DNA of 64,000 nt from Propionibacteriaceae bacterium (GCA_031285845.1 JAITVK010000014.1:62001-126000); one strand, 5' to 3'; positions 8,541 to 18,177 are shown, counted from the first letter of the stretch. The notes: generated from the letters alone by a model not told the origin. Made by a program: numbers and translations.

Positions 8541-10643
8541 TTAGATGTCGATCCGATCAGTGTCCAAGGTGTACGCCCCCTGGATGATCAGGTCACGGCG
8601 AGGACCGACCTCGTTGCCCATCCACACCTCGAACGACGACGCGGCCGCCTGCGCGTCACCGATCCTCAAACGACGCAGGGTACGATGATGCGGGCTCATT
8701 GTGGTCTCCGCCAACTGGTCGGCGTCCATCTCGCCTAGGCCCTTGTAGCGCTGCGGCTCTTTGAATTTGACGCCCTTCTTCGTCAGTTCGGCCATCTTGC
8801 GCTGATACTCGGGATCGGAATAGGTGTAAATGTACTTGTCATAGCCCTTTTTTGGGTTGATGATCTCGAAGCGATGCAGTGGCGGCACAGCGGTATAGAC
8901 CCGACCGGCCTCCACCAGCGGGCGCATATAAGTGAAGAACAGTGTGGCCAACAGGCATCGAATGTGGGCGCCATCCGAATCCGCGTCGGCCATGAAGATA
9001 ACCTTGCCGTACCGGGCCTGCTCGACGTCGAAACTGCGTCCAGACCCGGCTCCGATGACCTGGATGATTGAGGAACACTCCGCGTTCTTCAACATGTCGG
9101 TCACCGAGGCCTTCTGAACGTTGAGGATCTTGCCGCGAATGGGCAGCAGGGCCTGGAAATGCGAGTCACGAGCCAATTTGGCTGTGCCCAACGCTGAGTC
9201 GCCCTCGACGATGAACAACTCGGTCTTCTCCGAGTCTGAGGATCGACAGTCGGACAGTTTCGGCGGCAGACTCGACGACGCCAGCGCGTTCTTCGCCCTA
9301 GCCGCCTCACGATGAGTCCTGGCCTGAACTCTCGTCCGAGAGGCCTGGACCACCTTCTCCATCACCGCTCTGGCTTGGGCTTTGACCTGAGCTTTGGTCG
9401 AGGTCAGGAACTCGGTCATCTGCGCGGTGACCACTCTCGTCACCAACTTGGCCACCACGGGAGTCCCCAACACCTCTTTGGTCTGACCTTCGAACTGCGG
9501 TTCAGCCAGGCGCACCGTGACCACTGCGGTCATGCCTTCGCTGATGTCGTCCTTGGTGATCTCGTCGGAGGACTTCGTCAGACGGGTCCCCTCCAACGCT
9601 TTCGTGAACGCCTTGGTCAGACCGCGCTCGAAGCCTTGGACATGGGTTCCACCTTGAGACGTGGCGATGATGTTGACGAACGACACGATGGTCGAGTCGT
9701 AGCCAGCGCCCCAGCGTACGGCGACATCGATCCCCAGATCCCGCTCGACATCAGCCGGAGTCATCGCCCCCGTGTCGTCGAGCATCGGGACCGTCTCGGT
9801 GAAAACCTCTTGGCCAGTCAACCGGATGACATCGGTGATGGCCTCGTCACGGGCCAAAAACTCACAGAACTCCCCGATCCCACCGTCGTGGCGGAAAGTC
9901 TCGACATCCTCGACCGGACCACGTCGATCCGTCACAGTCAGGGCCAAACCTGGAACGAGGAAAGACGTCTGACGAGCGCGATCCTTCAGTCGTGACAACG
10001 ACAGCTGAGCGTCTGCCAAGAAGATCTGCCGATCCGGCCAGTAGCGCACCCGGGTGCCGGTCCGCGTCTTGGGCACGCGCACGCCGAGCTTGGTCAAGCC
10101 GCTGCGAGGAGTGAAACTGGCGTTGGGTCCCGGCCCGTCGAACACTCCGGGCACGCCACGGCGAAAACTCATCGTCCAGGTCGCTCCATCGCGATCGACT
10201 TCAAGATCTAACCGTGACGACAACGCGTTGACCACCGACGCGCCGACACCATGCAACCCGCCAGCGGCGTTGTACATTCCCGAGCCGAACTTGCCACCCG
10301 CGTGAAGACGGGTGTAGACCACCTCGACGCCGGTCAGGCCCGTCTTGGGCTCGATGTCGACTGGGATGCCGCGAGCATGGTCGGCCACGAAGATCGACCC
10401 ATCCGGTTCCAACACGACCTCGATCGACGACCCGAACCCGGACAGCGCCTCGTCGACCGCATTGTCGATGATCTCCCACAAGCAATGCATCAGGCCCTTG
10501 GTGTCAGTCGAGCCGATGTACATCGCCGGACGCTTGCGAACCGCTTCGAGCCCTTCCAACACGAGCAAATGACGGGCGCTGTACTCCCCCGAAGCGCCAG
10601 TGGAGCGCCGTCGAGCGCTGGGAATGGGTTCTGCCTGGTTCAC
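8541..10643 (-). CDS. parE: Type IIA topoisomerase ATPase subunit (ParE/GyrB type)
   Basis: ATPase subunit of a topoisomerase IV-like or second gyrase-like enzyme. The 700-residue product has the GHKL ATPase domain (EIIDNAVDEAL, AGGLHGVGASVVNALS), transducer, and Toprim domain (ELFIVEGDSALGTAK, MADADSDGAHIR) ending with QRYKGLGEMDADQL. The ATP-binding motif usually written DNGRG or DDGRG is DHARG here. The GTG start is preceded by TAAACT seven bases upstream (10651-10656) and no Shine-Dalgarno, suggesting a leaderless mRNA. The partner A subunit is not in the window. Location near sigA is typical of the actinobacterial ParE-like copy rather than gyrB next to dnaA/recF. Confidence 0.92.
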   Translation of the reverse strand: MNQAEPIPSARRRSTGASGEYSARHLLVLEGLEAVRKRPAMYIGSTDTKGLMHCLWEIIDNAVDEALSGFGSSIEVVLEPDGSIFVADHARGIPVDIEPKTGLTGVEVVYTRLHAGGKFGSGMYNAAGGLHGVGASVVNALSSRLDLEVDRDGATWTMSFRRGVPGVFDGPGPNASFTPRSGLTKLGVRVPKTRTGTRVRYWPDRQIFLADAQLSLSRLKDRARQTSFLVPGLALTVTDRRGPVEDVETFRHDGGIGEFCEFLARDEAITDVIRLTGQEVFTETVPMLDDTGAMTPADVERDLGIDVAVRWGAGYDSTIVSFVNIIATSQGGTHVQGFERGLTKAFTKALEGTRLTKSSDEITKDDISEGMTAVVTVRLAEPQFEGQTKEVLGTPVVAKLVTRVVTAQMTEFLTSTKAQVKAQARAVMEKVVQASRTRVQARTHREAARAKNALASSSLPPKLSDCRSSDSEKTELFIVEGDSALGTAKLARDSHFQALLPIRGKILNVQKASVTDMLKNAECSSIIQVIGAGSGRSFDVEQARYGKVIFMADADSDGAHIRCLLATLFFTYMRPLVEAGRVYTAVPPLHRFEIINPKKGYDKYIYTYSDPEYQRKMAELTKKGVKFKEPQRYKGLGEMDADQLAETTMSPHHRTLRRLRIGDAQAAASSFEVWMGNEVGPRRDLIIQGAYTLDTDRIDI

Positions 10644-10650
10644 TGGCGCA

Positions 10651-10656
10651 AGTTTA
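10651..10656 (-). promoter_or_regulatory. Candidate -10 element of a leaderless parE promoter
   Basis: TAAACT (minus strand) ends seven bases before the parE GTG, and no Shine-Dalgarno lies between. No clear -35. Confidence 0.42.
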
Positions 10657-10688
10657 GTGGGCTAGGACAACCTGCCCGTGCCGTCGAC

Positions 10689-11813
10689 TCACTTGGGCGT
10701 GTCGGACGTGGGCTGACCAGCGTTCGTCGAAGAAACCACCACGGCGACCAACGGCTCAGCTGGCTGATCCTGGGCCGGAACGTCGGATTGCTGGAGACCT
10801 GAAGTGCTCGAACCAGGTTGCACTGGCGGATGGGACGGCTGCCAGCCGGGGGCGTTCCCATCGGACTGATCGGGTGACTCAGTCGATTTCGCGTCCAGTG
10901 AGCTAAACGCCGTCTCGCCACCGGCCGCCTCATCGGTTTGCGCCACGGCGCTCGAGGGTACCGGCGTCGAGGTCGTATCCTCGGCGTCAATCGTCTCCGC
11001 GGGCATCGCGTCCGTGCTGGTGTCGACCGAAGCCGGGCTCGTATCGGCGCTAGTCAACTCCTCGTGGGTGAAGACGTTGATCGACGTGTCGTCGATGTCG
11101 ACTTGGGAGGGCGCTGGCGCTCCGGCCACCGCGGATTCCAGTTGAGCCAGGCGTCCGTCCGCGCCGAACGTCACCACCAGTCGGCTCGAATCCTCGAAGG
11201 TCAACACCATAGCGCCATCTTCATCGGTCACCGGGATCTGATGCGCCGACGCGTAGACCGTGATCACGTCGCGATGACCATCAGGCACATAAGGCAAGGC
11301 CCCTGACACATGACCGGCCGCGGTGAAAGCCGACGGTGGCTCCATGGTCAGTCGCGGATCGGTCACAACGGCGTACAACCGGCCAGCGCCGCTGGCTCCA
11401 GAGAACACCGCCCCACCCATCAACTGCGGACTGGCCACCAAGCAAACCGACGCTGCTGGGGTCATGCCCAGGTCGACGATACCCTCGACACTGAAGGACG
11501 GTTCGACGAACTCCCACAACTGGGTCTCTTCGCCGAAACGACGCAGCGGCAGGCTGCGATGAACAGCGACCATGTTGCGATCCCAACGCGACTCGCCCCA
11601 GGCCCAATGCCACGTGTCGGTGGACTCGTCGACTCTGCCCAACAAGGCGAAATGCAGGCGCACACCATTCAACGTCAACAGCCCGGTGTCAAGGTTCATC
11701 TCCCAGTCAGGACTGTCCGTGCCGATGAGTTCGCTCAGGCGCGACTGGCCTTCGACCAGCAGTGCGGTGTGCGCCAGCGCCCAGGAATTGAGGAGCGAAT
11801 GATCAAGGGCCAT
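10689..11813 (-). CDS. DUF6882-like protein with Ser/Thr/Pro-rich tail
   Basis: A 374-residue protein. The N-terminal ~190 residues contain ALAHTALL, DWEMNLDTGLLTL, FALLGRVDES and TWHWAWGES, resembling DUF6882 proteins of unknown function. From about residue 230 the sequence becomes a low-complexity Ser/Thr/Asp/Pro/Gln-rich tail with no recognisable domain. No signal peptide or TM segment is seen. The start is fixed by TAGACT seven bases upstream (11821-11826) with no Shine-Dalgarno, in the 20-base gap after sigA. Family assignment rests on motif memory only. Confidence 0.62.
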   Translation of the reverse strand: MALDHSLLNSWALAHTALLVEGQSRLSELIGTDSPDWEMNLDTGLLTLNGVRLHFALLGRVDESTDTWHWAWGESRWDRNMVAVHRSLPLRRFGEETQLWEFVEPSFSVEGIVDLGMTPAASVCLVASPQLMGGAVFSGASGAGRLYAVVTDPRLTMEPPSAFTAAGHVSGALPYVPDGHRDVITVYASAHQIPVTDEDGAMVLTFEDSSRLVVTFGADGRLAQLESAVAGAPAPSQVDIDDTSINVFTHEELTSADTSPASVDTSTDAMPAETIDAEDTTSTPVPSSAVAQTDEAAGGETAFSSLDAKSTESPDQSDGNAPGWQPSHPPVQPGSSTSGLQQSDVPAQDQPAEPLVAVVVSSTNAGQPTSDTPK

Positions 11814-11820
11814 GTGATCT

Positions 11821-11826
11821 AGTCTA
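11821..11826 (-). promoter_or_regulatory. Candidate -10 element of a leaderless promoter for the DUF6882-like gene
   Basis: TAGACT on the minus strand, seven bases before the ATG at 11813, identical in sequence and spacing to the aroC element. It lies between the sigA stop and this gene, so the gene can be expressed independently of sigA. Confidence 0.45.
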
Positions 11827-11833
11827 GTGAGAC

Positions 11834-13207
11834 CTAGTCCAGATAGTCGCGCAGGACTTGGGAACGTGACGGGTGTCGCAGTTTGGACATCGTCTTCGAC
11901 TCGATCTGGCGGATGCGCTCACGCGTCACTCCATAGACGCGCCCGATCTCGTCGAGAGTCTTCGGCTGGCCGTCCGTCAGTCCGAATCGCATCGAGACCA
12001 CCCCAGCTTCCCGCTCCGACAACGTGTCCAACACGTCGTGCAGTTGCTCCTGCAACAGCGAGAAGTTGACCGCGTCGGCGGGTACGACCGCTTCAGAATC
12101 CTCGATCAGATCGCCGAACTCTGAGTCGCCATCCTCGCCCAGCGGGGTGTGCAACGAGATCGGCTCACGTCCGTACTTCTGGACCTCGACCACCTTTTCT
12201 GGGGTCATGTCCAGTTCTTGCGCCAACTCGTCCGGAGTCGGTTCGCGACCCAGATCTTGCAACATCTGACGCTGAACCCGAGCCAATTTGTTGATGACCT
12301 CGACCATGTGGACGGGGATACGAATCGTACGGGCCTGATCGGCCATCGCGCGGGTGATCGCCTGCTTGATCCACCATGTGGCGTAGGTGGAGAACTTATA
12401 CCCCTTGGTGTAGTCGAACTTCTCGACTGCGCGAATCAGGCCGAGGTTGCCCTCCTGAATCAGGTCGAGGAACAACATGCCACGCCCGGTGTAGCGCTTC
12501 GCCAACGACACCACCAGACGCAGATTGGCCTCCAGCAAGTGGTTCTTCGCTCGACGACCGTCTTCAGCGATCCACTCCAGGTCGTCGCGCTCGGATTGGG
12601 ACACCGTTAAAGATGAGTCGTTCAGCTTCTCTTCAGCGAACAGGCCAGCCTCGATCCGCTTGGCCAAAGAGACCTCTTGCTCGGCGTTCAGCAGCGCGAC
12701 CTTGCCGATCTGCTTCAGATAGTCCTTGACCGGGTCGGCCGTGGCTCCGGCCGCCAAAACCTGTTGCTCCGGCTCGTCGGTCTCATCGGCGTCGGACAGA
12801 GAAAAACCTTCGTCCTCGGTCAATTCGGCTTCCAGAATCGCTTCCTTCTTCGGCTGAAACTCCGTGTCATCGACATCGTCCAAGCTGCGCTTTTTGCCGC
12901 CCACCTTGAATTCGACCGACTCACCATCCTCACTCAAATCGAAATCCTCGGCGCTCAAGACGGCGTCTTCAACCGACGGCTCGCTCACGGCGGCGGTTTC
13001 GCCGGCGGCGACGTTGCTTTGACCCCGAGTCGGCCTGCGTGCGGCAGGCTTCTTGGCTGACCGTTGGGCAGCAGCAGGCTTCGAGTTCGGCGCGTCATCG
13101 GCGGTGATCGCGGCATCGACGTCAGGCACCACGGCCACCGTTTTCTTGGTTGATCGGCGCGACTGGGTCGCCGAGGGCTTGCGCGCGGGCTTCTCCGTCG
13201 TGTTCAT
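11834..13207 (-). CDS. sigA: Principal sigma factor (RpoD/SigA/HrdB)
   Basis: Housekeeping sigma-70 of RNA polymerase. About 457 residues: a Lys/Ala/Ser-rich N-terminal extension, an acidic segment, region 1.2 ([12 protein letters not shown]), region 2 ([50 protein letters not shown]), region 3, and region 4 with [16 protein letters not shown] and the helix-turn-helix [13 protein letters not shown]. The long N-terminus is typical of actinobacterial principal factors. I favour ATG 13207; AAGGAG lies 15 bases upstream, rather far, so a GTG farther upstream is possible. It is transcribed divergently from the SigB-type gene. Confidence 0.95.
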   Translation of the reverse strand: MNTTEKPARKPSATQSRRSTKKTVAVVPDVDAAITADDAPNSKPAAAQRSAKKPAARRPTRGQSNVAAGETAAVSEPSVEDAVLSAEDFDLSEDGESVEFKVGGKKRSLDDVDDTEFQPKKEAILEAELTEDEGFSLSDADETDEPEQQVLAAGATADPVKDYLKQIGKVALLNAEQEVSLAKRIEAGLFAEEKLNDSSLTVSQSERDDLEWIAEDGRRAKNHLLEANLRLVVSLAKRYTGRGMLFLDLIQEGNLGLIRAVEKFDYTKGYKFSTYATWWIKQAITRAMADQARTIRIPVHMVEVINKLARVQRQMLQDLGREPTPDELAQELDMTPEKVVEVQKYGREPISLHTPLGEDGDSEFGDLIEDSEAVVPADAVNFSLLQEQLHDVLDTLSEREAGVVSMRFGLTDGQPKTLDEIGRVYGVTRERIRQIESKTMSKLRHPSRSQVLRDYLD

Positions 13208-13731
13208 CTGGTGTGTTTCCGTCTCCTTCACGGCTGCTGGAACCCTAGCGCCCAAAGCTGTCCCCTCACGTGGCATGATCTCGATCTACCCTTCCTCGAC
13301 ACCGGCTCAACCCGTACGAGGGTAAAAAAAAACCCGCACCTGTCAAGCCGCATTATATTATGCATGACGACTCCGCTTCACGCAAGTTGCCGCGTGGCCA
13401 AACCCCCATGTCCCACGGTATTGCGCGGCGACACCGGCACGGTCGACACCTCCACTGAGCCGGAATCTGGACTCGACACCTCACCAACATGAGACACAAT
13501 CGCTCAGAATGCAAGCAACCATCTAGAATCACAGCCAAGGATTCGGGGATCCTTGAAGCGGGGCGGGAACCACACACGTCGCTGGTCGCGTCGCCGTGAC
13601 CGTGCCATCGTCCGCCCACCACAGTACGAGGCCAGACAAGTCGACGACCTCGTCGATGGCACAGATTCGTGGGAATGAAATCTCACGGCTCGCTGTTATC
13701 CAAGGGGAACACGTCGATGAAAGGAATCGTA
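13208..13731. other. Intergenic region between divergent sigma genes
   Basis: About 520 bases without a credible gene; the short frames on both strands lack family features or ribosome sites. It holds the sigA promoter (13319-13346) with an adjacent AT-rich patch (13350-13363), and must also hold the sigB promoter, which I could not place. It includes a run of nine A residues at 13324-13332. Confidence 0.6.
13319..13363 (-). promoter_or_regulatory. Candidate sigA promoter with UP-like element
   Basis: On the minus strand TTGACA (13346-13341), a perfect -35, is followed by 16 bases including a T-tract, then TACCCT (13324-13319), which fits TAnnnT. Immediately upstream of the -35 is the near-palindromic AT-rich block GCATTATATTATGC (plus strand 13350-13363), at the position of a UP element. 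The predicted leader is about 100 bases. Confidence 0.6.
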
Positions 13732-14670
13732 ATGTCCACGCTTGCAGCACCAGCGCGAACCGGCGATCCAGCCAGCCGAGACGCCATCGGTCAATATTTG
13801 GAAAACATCTCTCATCATCAACTTTTGGACGCCGAGGAAGAACGGGAACTGGCCCACCTGATTGAACTGGGTGTCTTCGCCGACCATCTTCTCGCCGACC
13901 ACGACACGCCGCGACCGGACGGTGCGAGCGACGCGGTCCTCAGCCAGATCGCCGATCAGGGCCAGGCCGCCAAACAGCGATTCATCGGAGCCAACTTGAG
14001 ACTCGTGGTGTCGATCGCGCGCAAGTACGGTCGGGAGAACCTGTCCTTCCTCGACATCATCCAAGAAGGCAACATGGGCCTGATCCGCGCGGTCGAAAAG
14101 TTCGACCACACGAAGGGCTTCAAATTCTCCACCTACGCCACTTGGTGGATTCGCCAGGCCATCTTCCGCGGCATCGCCGCTCAAGGCCACATCGTCAAAC
14201 TCCCGGTTCACGTCGCCGAACAGATCTCACGGATCGCGTCGGCCACCCGGCGGTTGACCGCTGACCTAGGCCAAGAGCCAACACCAGCTCAGATCAGCGA
14301 CGAGTTGGGCATGTCAGAAGCCGAGGTCATCGAATTGACGGGGTACGCCCGCCCGCACGCTTCGCTCGACGCCCCCCTCACCCAAGGTGAGACGGCGACC
14401 TTGGGCGACGTGATCGCGGTCGAGACCGCCGCAGCCCAGGCTTCGGAAGCGCCCGACACGACCGCCGACATGGAGATGGTCTCGGGGTGGTTGGACAACC
14501 TCGACGAGCGCTCGGCCGACATCATTCGACGTCGCCATGGCTTGATCGACGGACGGCCCAATCGCCTGTCCGAGATCGGTGAGCATTGGGGCATCAGCGC
14601 CGAGCGCGTACGTCAAATCGAGCGTAGTGCGATGACGAAGCTGCACACCTGCCTCCAGGCCGCCGCCTGA
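13732..14670 (+). CDS. sigB: SigB-type sigma factor (principal-like, non-essential class)
   Basis: Sigma-70 group 2 factor like mycobacterial SigB or streptomycete HrdA/HrdD, usually serving stress or stationary phase. About 312 residues: region 1.2 (IGQYLENISHHQLLDAEEE), region 2 ([50 protein letters not shown]), regions 3 and 4 (GISAERVRQIERSA). It lacks the long N-terminal extension of sigA. ATG 13732 is preceded by AAAGGA at six bases; ATG 13717 with AGGGGA at a longer spacing is an alternative. Confidence 0.9.
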   Translation: MSTLAAPARTGDPASRDAIGQYLENISHHQLLDAEEERELAHLIELGVFADHLLADHDTPRPDGASDAVLSQIADQGQAAKQRFIGANLRLVVSIARKYGRENLSFLDIIQEGNMGLIRAVEKFDHTKGFKFSTYATWWIRQAIFRGIAAQGHIVKLPVHVAEQISRIASATRRLTADLGQEPTPAQISDELGMSEAEVIELTGYARPHASLDAPLTQGETATLGDVIAVETAAAQASEAPDTTADMEMVSGWLDNLDERSADIIRRRHGLIDGRPNRLSEIGEHWGISAERVRQIERSAMTKLHTCLQAAA

Positions 14671-14724
14671 GTCCACCCTGACCCGGGGTCGGCACCTGCC
14701 TGCGCGAACCGTCCCCGGGAGAAT

Positions 14725-15591
14725 TCAGCGATTGATCAGCGCAACCGGACATGCGGCGTGCGCCAAGATCGCGCGCACCGGCCCGCCCAAGATCATCGAC
14801 GGACGAGTCTTCACACCCAACGTCAACAGATCGACCTTGGCGGACTCCTGGATCAGTTCATCAGCCAAGACTCCACGCTGGGAGCGTACGGTGATGTCGA
14901 CGTCGGAAAAAGCACGACGGACCGGATCGACCAACTGGTCCAACCCCGCCAGCACCCGCTGCTCCCACTGCTTCTCTTGAGCGGCAGTGGCGGGCAGGAA
15001 CGAGACGACCCCGGTCGGCTGGTAGGGGATGACATGGACAACATTGACCCGACAGCCCAGTGACCGCGCTTCTTGGCAGGCCCAGCGCAGCGCGGTGTCA
15101 CCCGAGCCACCCATGCCCACCAGGATCGTGTTGAACTTCCCCGTCGGTTCCGGGGTCGACGCGGCAGAGATGACCACCAACGGACAATAGGCCGACGACA
15201 CCAGCGCCGTCGACGTCGAGCCGACGAACATCCGCTCCAACCCCGAACTCGCCCGACGTCCGACGATCAAAATCTCCGCCTCTTTGGAGAACTCGGTCAA
15301 CACCGGGGTCGGGTTCCCGATGACGACATCAGCCCGGATTCGATCAGAATCGATCCCCTTGGCGATCGCCAAATCCGACGCCTGTTTGACGGCGGCCTGG
15401 CCAGCCTCCTTCAACACGGTCGGATCGTAGATCACACCCCAACCGCCTGACACTGCTCCGTCGTCGACCGCGTTGACGAACCACAGGTCACGGTCCAGCC
15501 GCTTCGCACGTCCGATGGCGTAGCGGGTGGCGCGAATCCCGTCCTCAGAGCCATCAATGCCCACCAGGATTTTCGGTCTGCTACCAGTCAT
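14725..15591 (-). CDS. Universal stress protein with tandem UspA domains
   Basis: A 288-residue cytoplasmic protein with two Usp domains, as in mycobacterial Usp proteins that bind ATP and respond to hypoxia or stress. Domain 1 (about residues 5-143) has the ATP loop VGRRASSGLERMFVGSTS. Domain 2 (about 150-288) has GVKTRPSMILGGP, in which the usual GS is changed, so it may not bind ATP. The start is ATG 15591 with AAAGGAG five bases upstream; the longer open frame to 15957 has no such support. It ends convergently 54 bases from sigB. Confidence 0.9.
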   Translation of the reverse strand: MTGSRPKILVGIDGSEDGIRATRYAIGRAKRLDRDLWFVNAVDDGAVSGGWGVIYDPTVLKEAGQAAVKQASDLAIAKGIDSDRIRADVVIGNPTPVLTEFSKEAEILIVGRRASSGLERMFVGSTSTALVSSAYCPLVVISAASTPEPTGKFNTILVGMGGSGDTALRWACQEARSLGCRVNVVHVIPYQPTGVVSFLPATAAQEKQWEQRVLAGLDQLVDPVRRAFSDVDITVRSQRGVLADELIQESAKVDLLTLGVKTRPSMILGGPVRAILAHAACPVALINR

Positions 15592-15778
15592 GACTACTCC
15601 TTTCGCTGTCTCCATTCTCCCCCGCCTCATCCCGGAACTCAAGGACGCCCCGTCGAGCGCGGCAGGTCTTGGCGTGTCACCGCAAGGCCCTCGCGTGCCT
15701 CGTCGAATGAACTCGGGGCGCCTCGTCGGGCCCTCCTGTCGCGGCCAGCCTGACTCCACGCTGTTCGGCGAGGCTGGC

Positions 15779-16690
15779 TCACCGCGGCAGGCTGGGAGGC
15801 TCCTCGCCGGTCCAACCCTGCTCTGGGAAGGTCGTCTTACCTTGCAGGCTGGCCGCCAACAAGCCATCGACCCCGTCGGCGACATTGGCCATCTCGGTGA
15901 TCGCCTGGCGCAGATGTTCGGCCACGAACGGCGACGCCAGAATCGACAGCGTGGCAAAAATCTTGTCCCTGACCAGGTAAAACTTCACCCAGCGGGCATG
16001 GGCGTTGACATCGTTGAGCACTTCCATCGCCCGAGACCGTCCGGCGACGTCGTGGACGATGACCGAGAACAACCGAATCTCCAAGCCATCGACGGGCACA
16101 GCCACGAAGATCATGGTCGATCCGACCCGAATGGCGAAGTCGCCGTCCTGATCCCTGATCGGGACCGCGCCGAAGGCGGCAGACAATTCTTGGGCCACGA
16201 CGGCAGTGAGATCGTCTTCCCCGATCGAGGGAATCGACCCAGAGCCATCGTCGTACGCCTTGGAGTCGACCGCCGGGGCTGTGCCGCGCAGCATCTCGGC
16301 CAACAGACTGGCGTCGAGGAACACCGGATGCTCGACCACGAGCACATCGCGCAAAATCGCGACCGACTTGCGGGCCAGTTGGGCCGAGTCGTCCTGATCG
16401 CAGGCGAAACAGAAGCCGTCCGCGGTGGGTTGCCATCCCAGTTGGAGCACCTGAGTCACCTCGGCGGGCGAGAGGCACACCTCCGCCTGAGGGTCGCAGG
16501 TCAGTCTCACCATCAAACGTCCCCGCCGCTCTTGAACGAATTCCATCCGCCACCGGCCGGGGGCCAGCTCGTCGGGCAGCAGGATCAAAGGCTCGGTCTC
16601 ATCCATCATCGACAGCACCTCGCCCAGTCGTACGGCGAAGCGGTCCCAGGCCTGGGCCACCGAGCGGTCAAAGTCAAAAGTCGCGGTCAT
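15779..16690 (-). CDS. YbjN / TY-chaperone-like protein
   Basis: About 303 residues with no TM segment. The two halves each look like the YbjN/type III chaperone-like fold common in Actinobacteria: RWRMEFVQERRGRLMVRLTCDP and LGWQP in the first, VGSTMIFVAVPVDG, RLFSVIVHDV and LNDVNAHARWVKFYLV in the second. Such proteins are predicted peptide-binding chaperones; no substrate is evident. The start at ATG 16690 is supported by TAGCGT seven bases upstream and the absence of a Shine-Dalgarno, suggesting a leaderless transcript. The assignment is by motif resemblance only. Confidence 0.7.
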   Translation of the reverse strand: MTATFDFDRSVAQAWDRFAVRLGEVLSMMDETEPLILLPDELAPGRWRMEFVQERRGRLMVRLTCDPQAEVCLSPAEVTQVLQLGWQPTADGFCFACDQDDSAQLARKSVAILRDVLVVEHPVFLDASLLAEMLRGTAPAVDSKAYDDGSGSIPSIGEDDLTAVVAQELSAAFGAVPIRDQDGDFAIRVGSTMIFVAVPVDGLEIRLFSVIVHDVAGRSRAMEVLNDVNAHARWVKFYLVRDKIFATLSILASPFVAEHLRQAITEMANVADGVDGLLAASLQGKTTFPEQGWTGEEPPSLPR

Positions 16691-17002
16691 CAGACTCACG
16701 CTAGCATGGTCGCCGCCGCTGCCATAGTGGCGACCGCCACGACGAACGTGCGAAAAACCTGTCACGGACAAGAACGAATCTGACGCGAGCCGGGGTGAGT
16801 CGCGGATTCAACCCAAGGCGATGTCCCGGCCCAGGCGACGTTAGAGGTGAACTGATCCGACGTGAGTCGCGGGTTCAACCCGAGGTGACGGGAGGTCGGG
16901 GGCCCCGGTCGGGGAAGCGCGCCGCAGCGGGGAGGATGCAGCCTGGCCACGCCGGGCGACCGCTCGGATCGCTGGCCCAAGCCGTACCGAGGAAATCACG
17001 GC
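16691..17002. other. Intergenic region with a direct repeat
   Basis: About 310 bases without a credible gene. It contains the candidate -10 TAGCGT (minus strand, 16698-16703) for the chaperone-like gene and an imperfect two-copy direct repeat at 16795-16887. No terminator hairpin was obvious. Confidence 0.55.
16795..16887. repeat. Two-copy direct repeat, 26-bp unit, period 67
   Basis: Copies at 16795-16820 and 16862-16887 share GTGAGTCGCGG, one variable base, then TTCAACCC and AGG. They lie between the sugar kinase 3' end and the chaperone-like gene. No protein-binding family is recognised. Confidence 0.6.
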
Positions 17003-18076
17003 TCAGCGCTGGACGCGGGCGTTGCCGTTCCAGATCGCCCAAACCTGGTCCTCATCGGCAGGCAAGGCGTAATCCGTTGTCGAGGCCGCAGCCAGTGCCC
17101 CAGTCGCCCAGCCGAATTGCATCGATTTCTCGGCGCTCCACCCTTGGAGAATGCCGTAGAGCATTCCTCCGACCGAGCCATCACCGCCGCCGATGCGGTC
17201 ACGTACCTCGATGCACCGAGGCGGCGCGACATGGAACTGCGAATCGCCGTAGACGACCATACCCCACAGATGTCGGTTGGCCGACACGACTTCACGCAGC
17301 GTGGTGGCGACGAACTGCGCGCCAGGGTAGGCCGCGCGGACCGCGCCAATCATGTCTTGGAAGGAGTCGATCTGGGCGCCAAGGCCCTCACCCCCGGGGT
17401 TCGGGCCCTTGATTCCCAGGCACAGCTGGAAGTCCTCCTCGTTGCCGATCAGGATGTCGCACAGTGAGGCGATGTCGGCGAACGCTCGACTCAATTCGCT
17501 GTGCCGTCCAGCCCAGAACGAGGCACGGTAGTTCATGTCCATACTAATGACTGTGCCATGTCTCCTCGCCGCTTGAGCCAATTCGACACAGAAGCGACTA
17601 GTTGACGGACTCAAAGCGGCCACCAGCCCTGACAGGTGGAGAATCTTGACCCCTTCGTCCCCGAACAGCGCATCCAGATCGAAGTCCTCGACACGAAGTT
17701 CGCGGCCGACCTCGCCGGCGCGATCATTCCACACTCTCGGGGCGCGATCACCGAAACCGCGGTCAGCGATGTTGAACTGATGGCGGTGTCCCCACGGCCC
17801 CCCCTGCGGCAGATCGGCCCCCCGATAGCTCAAGCCACGTCGCCGCAGATCCGACTTGATGAAGGCCGAGATCGGCGAACCCGCCACGAAATTTGTCAAC
17901 ACTAGCGTGGGAAGACCCAGGTAACCGGCGATCGAGGCGACGTTGGTCTCAGCCGAGGTTGCCTGAAGCGTGAAGTGATCACAGACATGAACCGGTTGAT
18001 CGTCCACTGGTGTGATCCTGACTCCCATCGAGGTGGGGACCACCAGCGACCATGAGGCGTTCGTACGTAGACGCAT
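17003..18076 (-). CDS. PfkB-family sugar kinase, 2-keto-3-deoxygluconate kinase-like
   Basis: Ribokinase/PfkB-fold kinase that phosphorylates a sugar or sugar acid. The 357-residue product has the glycine-rich substrate region (TSAETNVASIAGYLG), SMDMNYRASFW, characteristic of KdgK-like enzymes, LIGNEEDF, and the C-terminal anion-hole/catalytic motif DRIGGGDGSVGG with the catalytic aspartate in GGD. GGGAG precedes the ATG at good spacing. No aldolase, transporter or regulator neighbours it, so the substrate is unconfirmed. It is transcribed in the same direction as nrdJ, but the strong hairpin between them suggests a separate unit. Confidence 0.82.
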   Translation of the reverse strand: MRLRTNASWSLVVPTSMGVRITPVDDQPVHVCDHFTLQATSAETNVASIAGYLGLPTLVLTNFVAGSPISAFIKSDLRRRGLSYRGADLPQGGPWGHRHQFNIADRGFGDRAPRVWNDRAGEVGRELRVEDFDLDALFGDEGVKILHLSGLVAALSPSTSRFCVELAQAARRHGTVISMDMNYRASFWAGRHSELSRAFADIASLCDILIGNEEDFQLCLGIKGPNPGGEGLGAQIDSFQDMIGAVRAAYPGAQFVATTLREVVSANRHLWGMVVYGDSQFHVAPPRCIEVRDRIGGGDGSVGGMLYGILQGWSAEKSMQFGWATGALAAASTTDYALPADEDQVWAIWNGNARVQR

Positions 18077-18177
18077 GACTCTCCCTGACTAAGATGTCGA
18101 CACTTGTGTGAAATGTCGTCACCCATTCTGACTGTCTGCCCGCCGCGATGTCGGCCCTTGCCGGCTGTTGCTCACAG

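Noticed and set aside
13211-13492. Small genes between the sigma factor genes
   Set aside because: Frames on both strands are short, Cys/Arg-rich and lack ribosome sites; one overlaps the sigA promoter.
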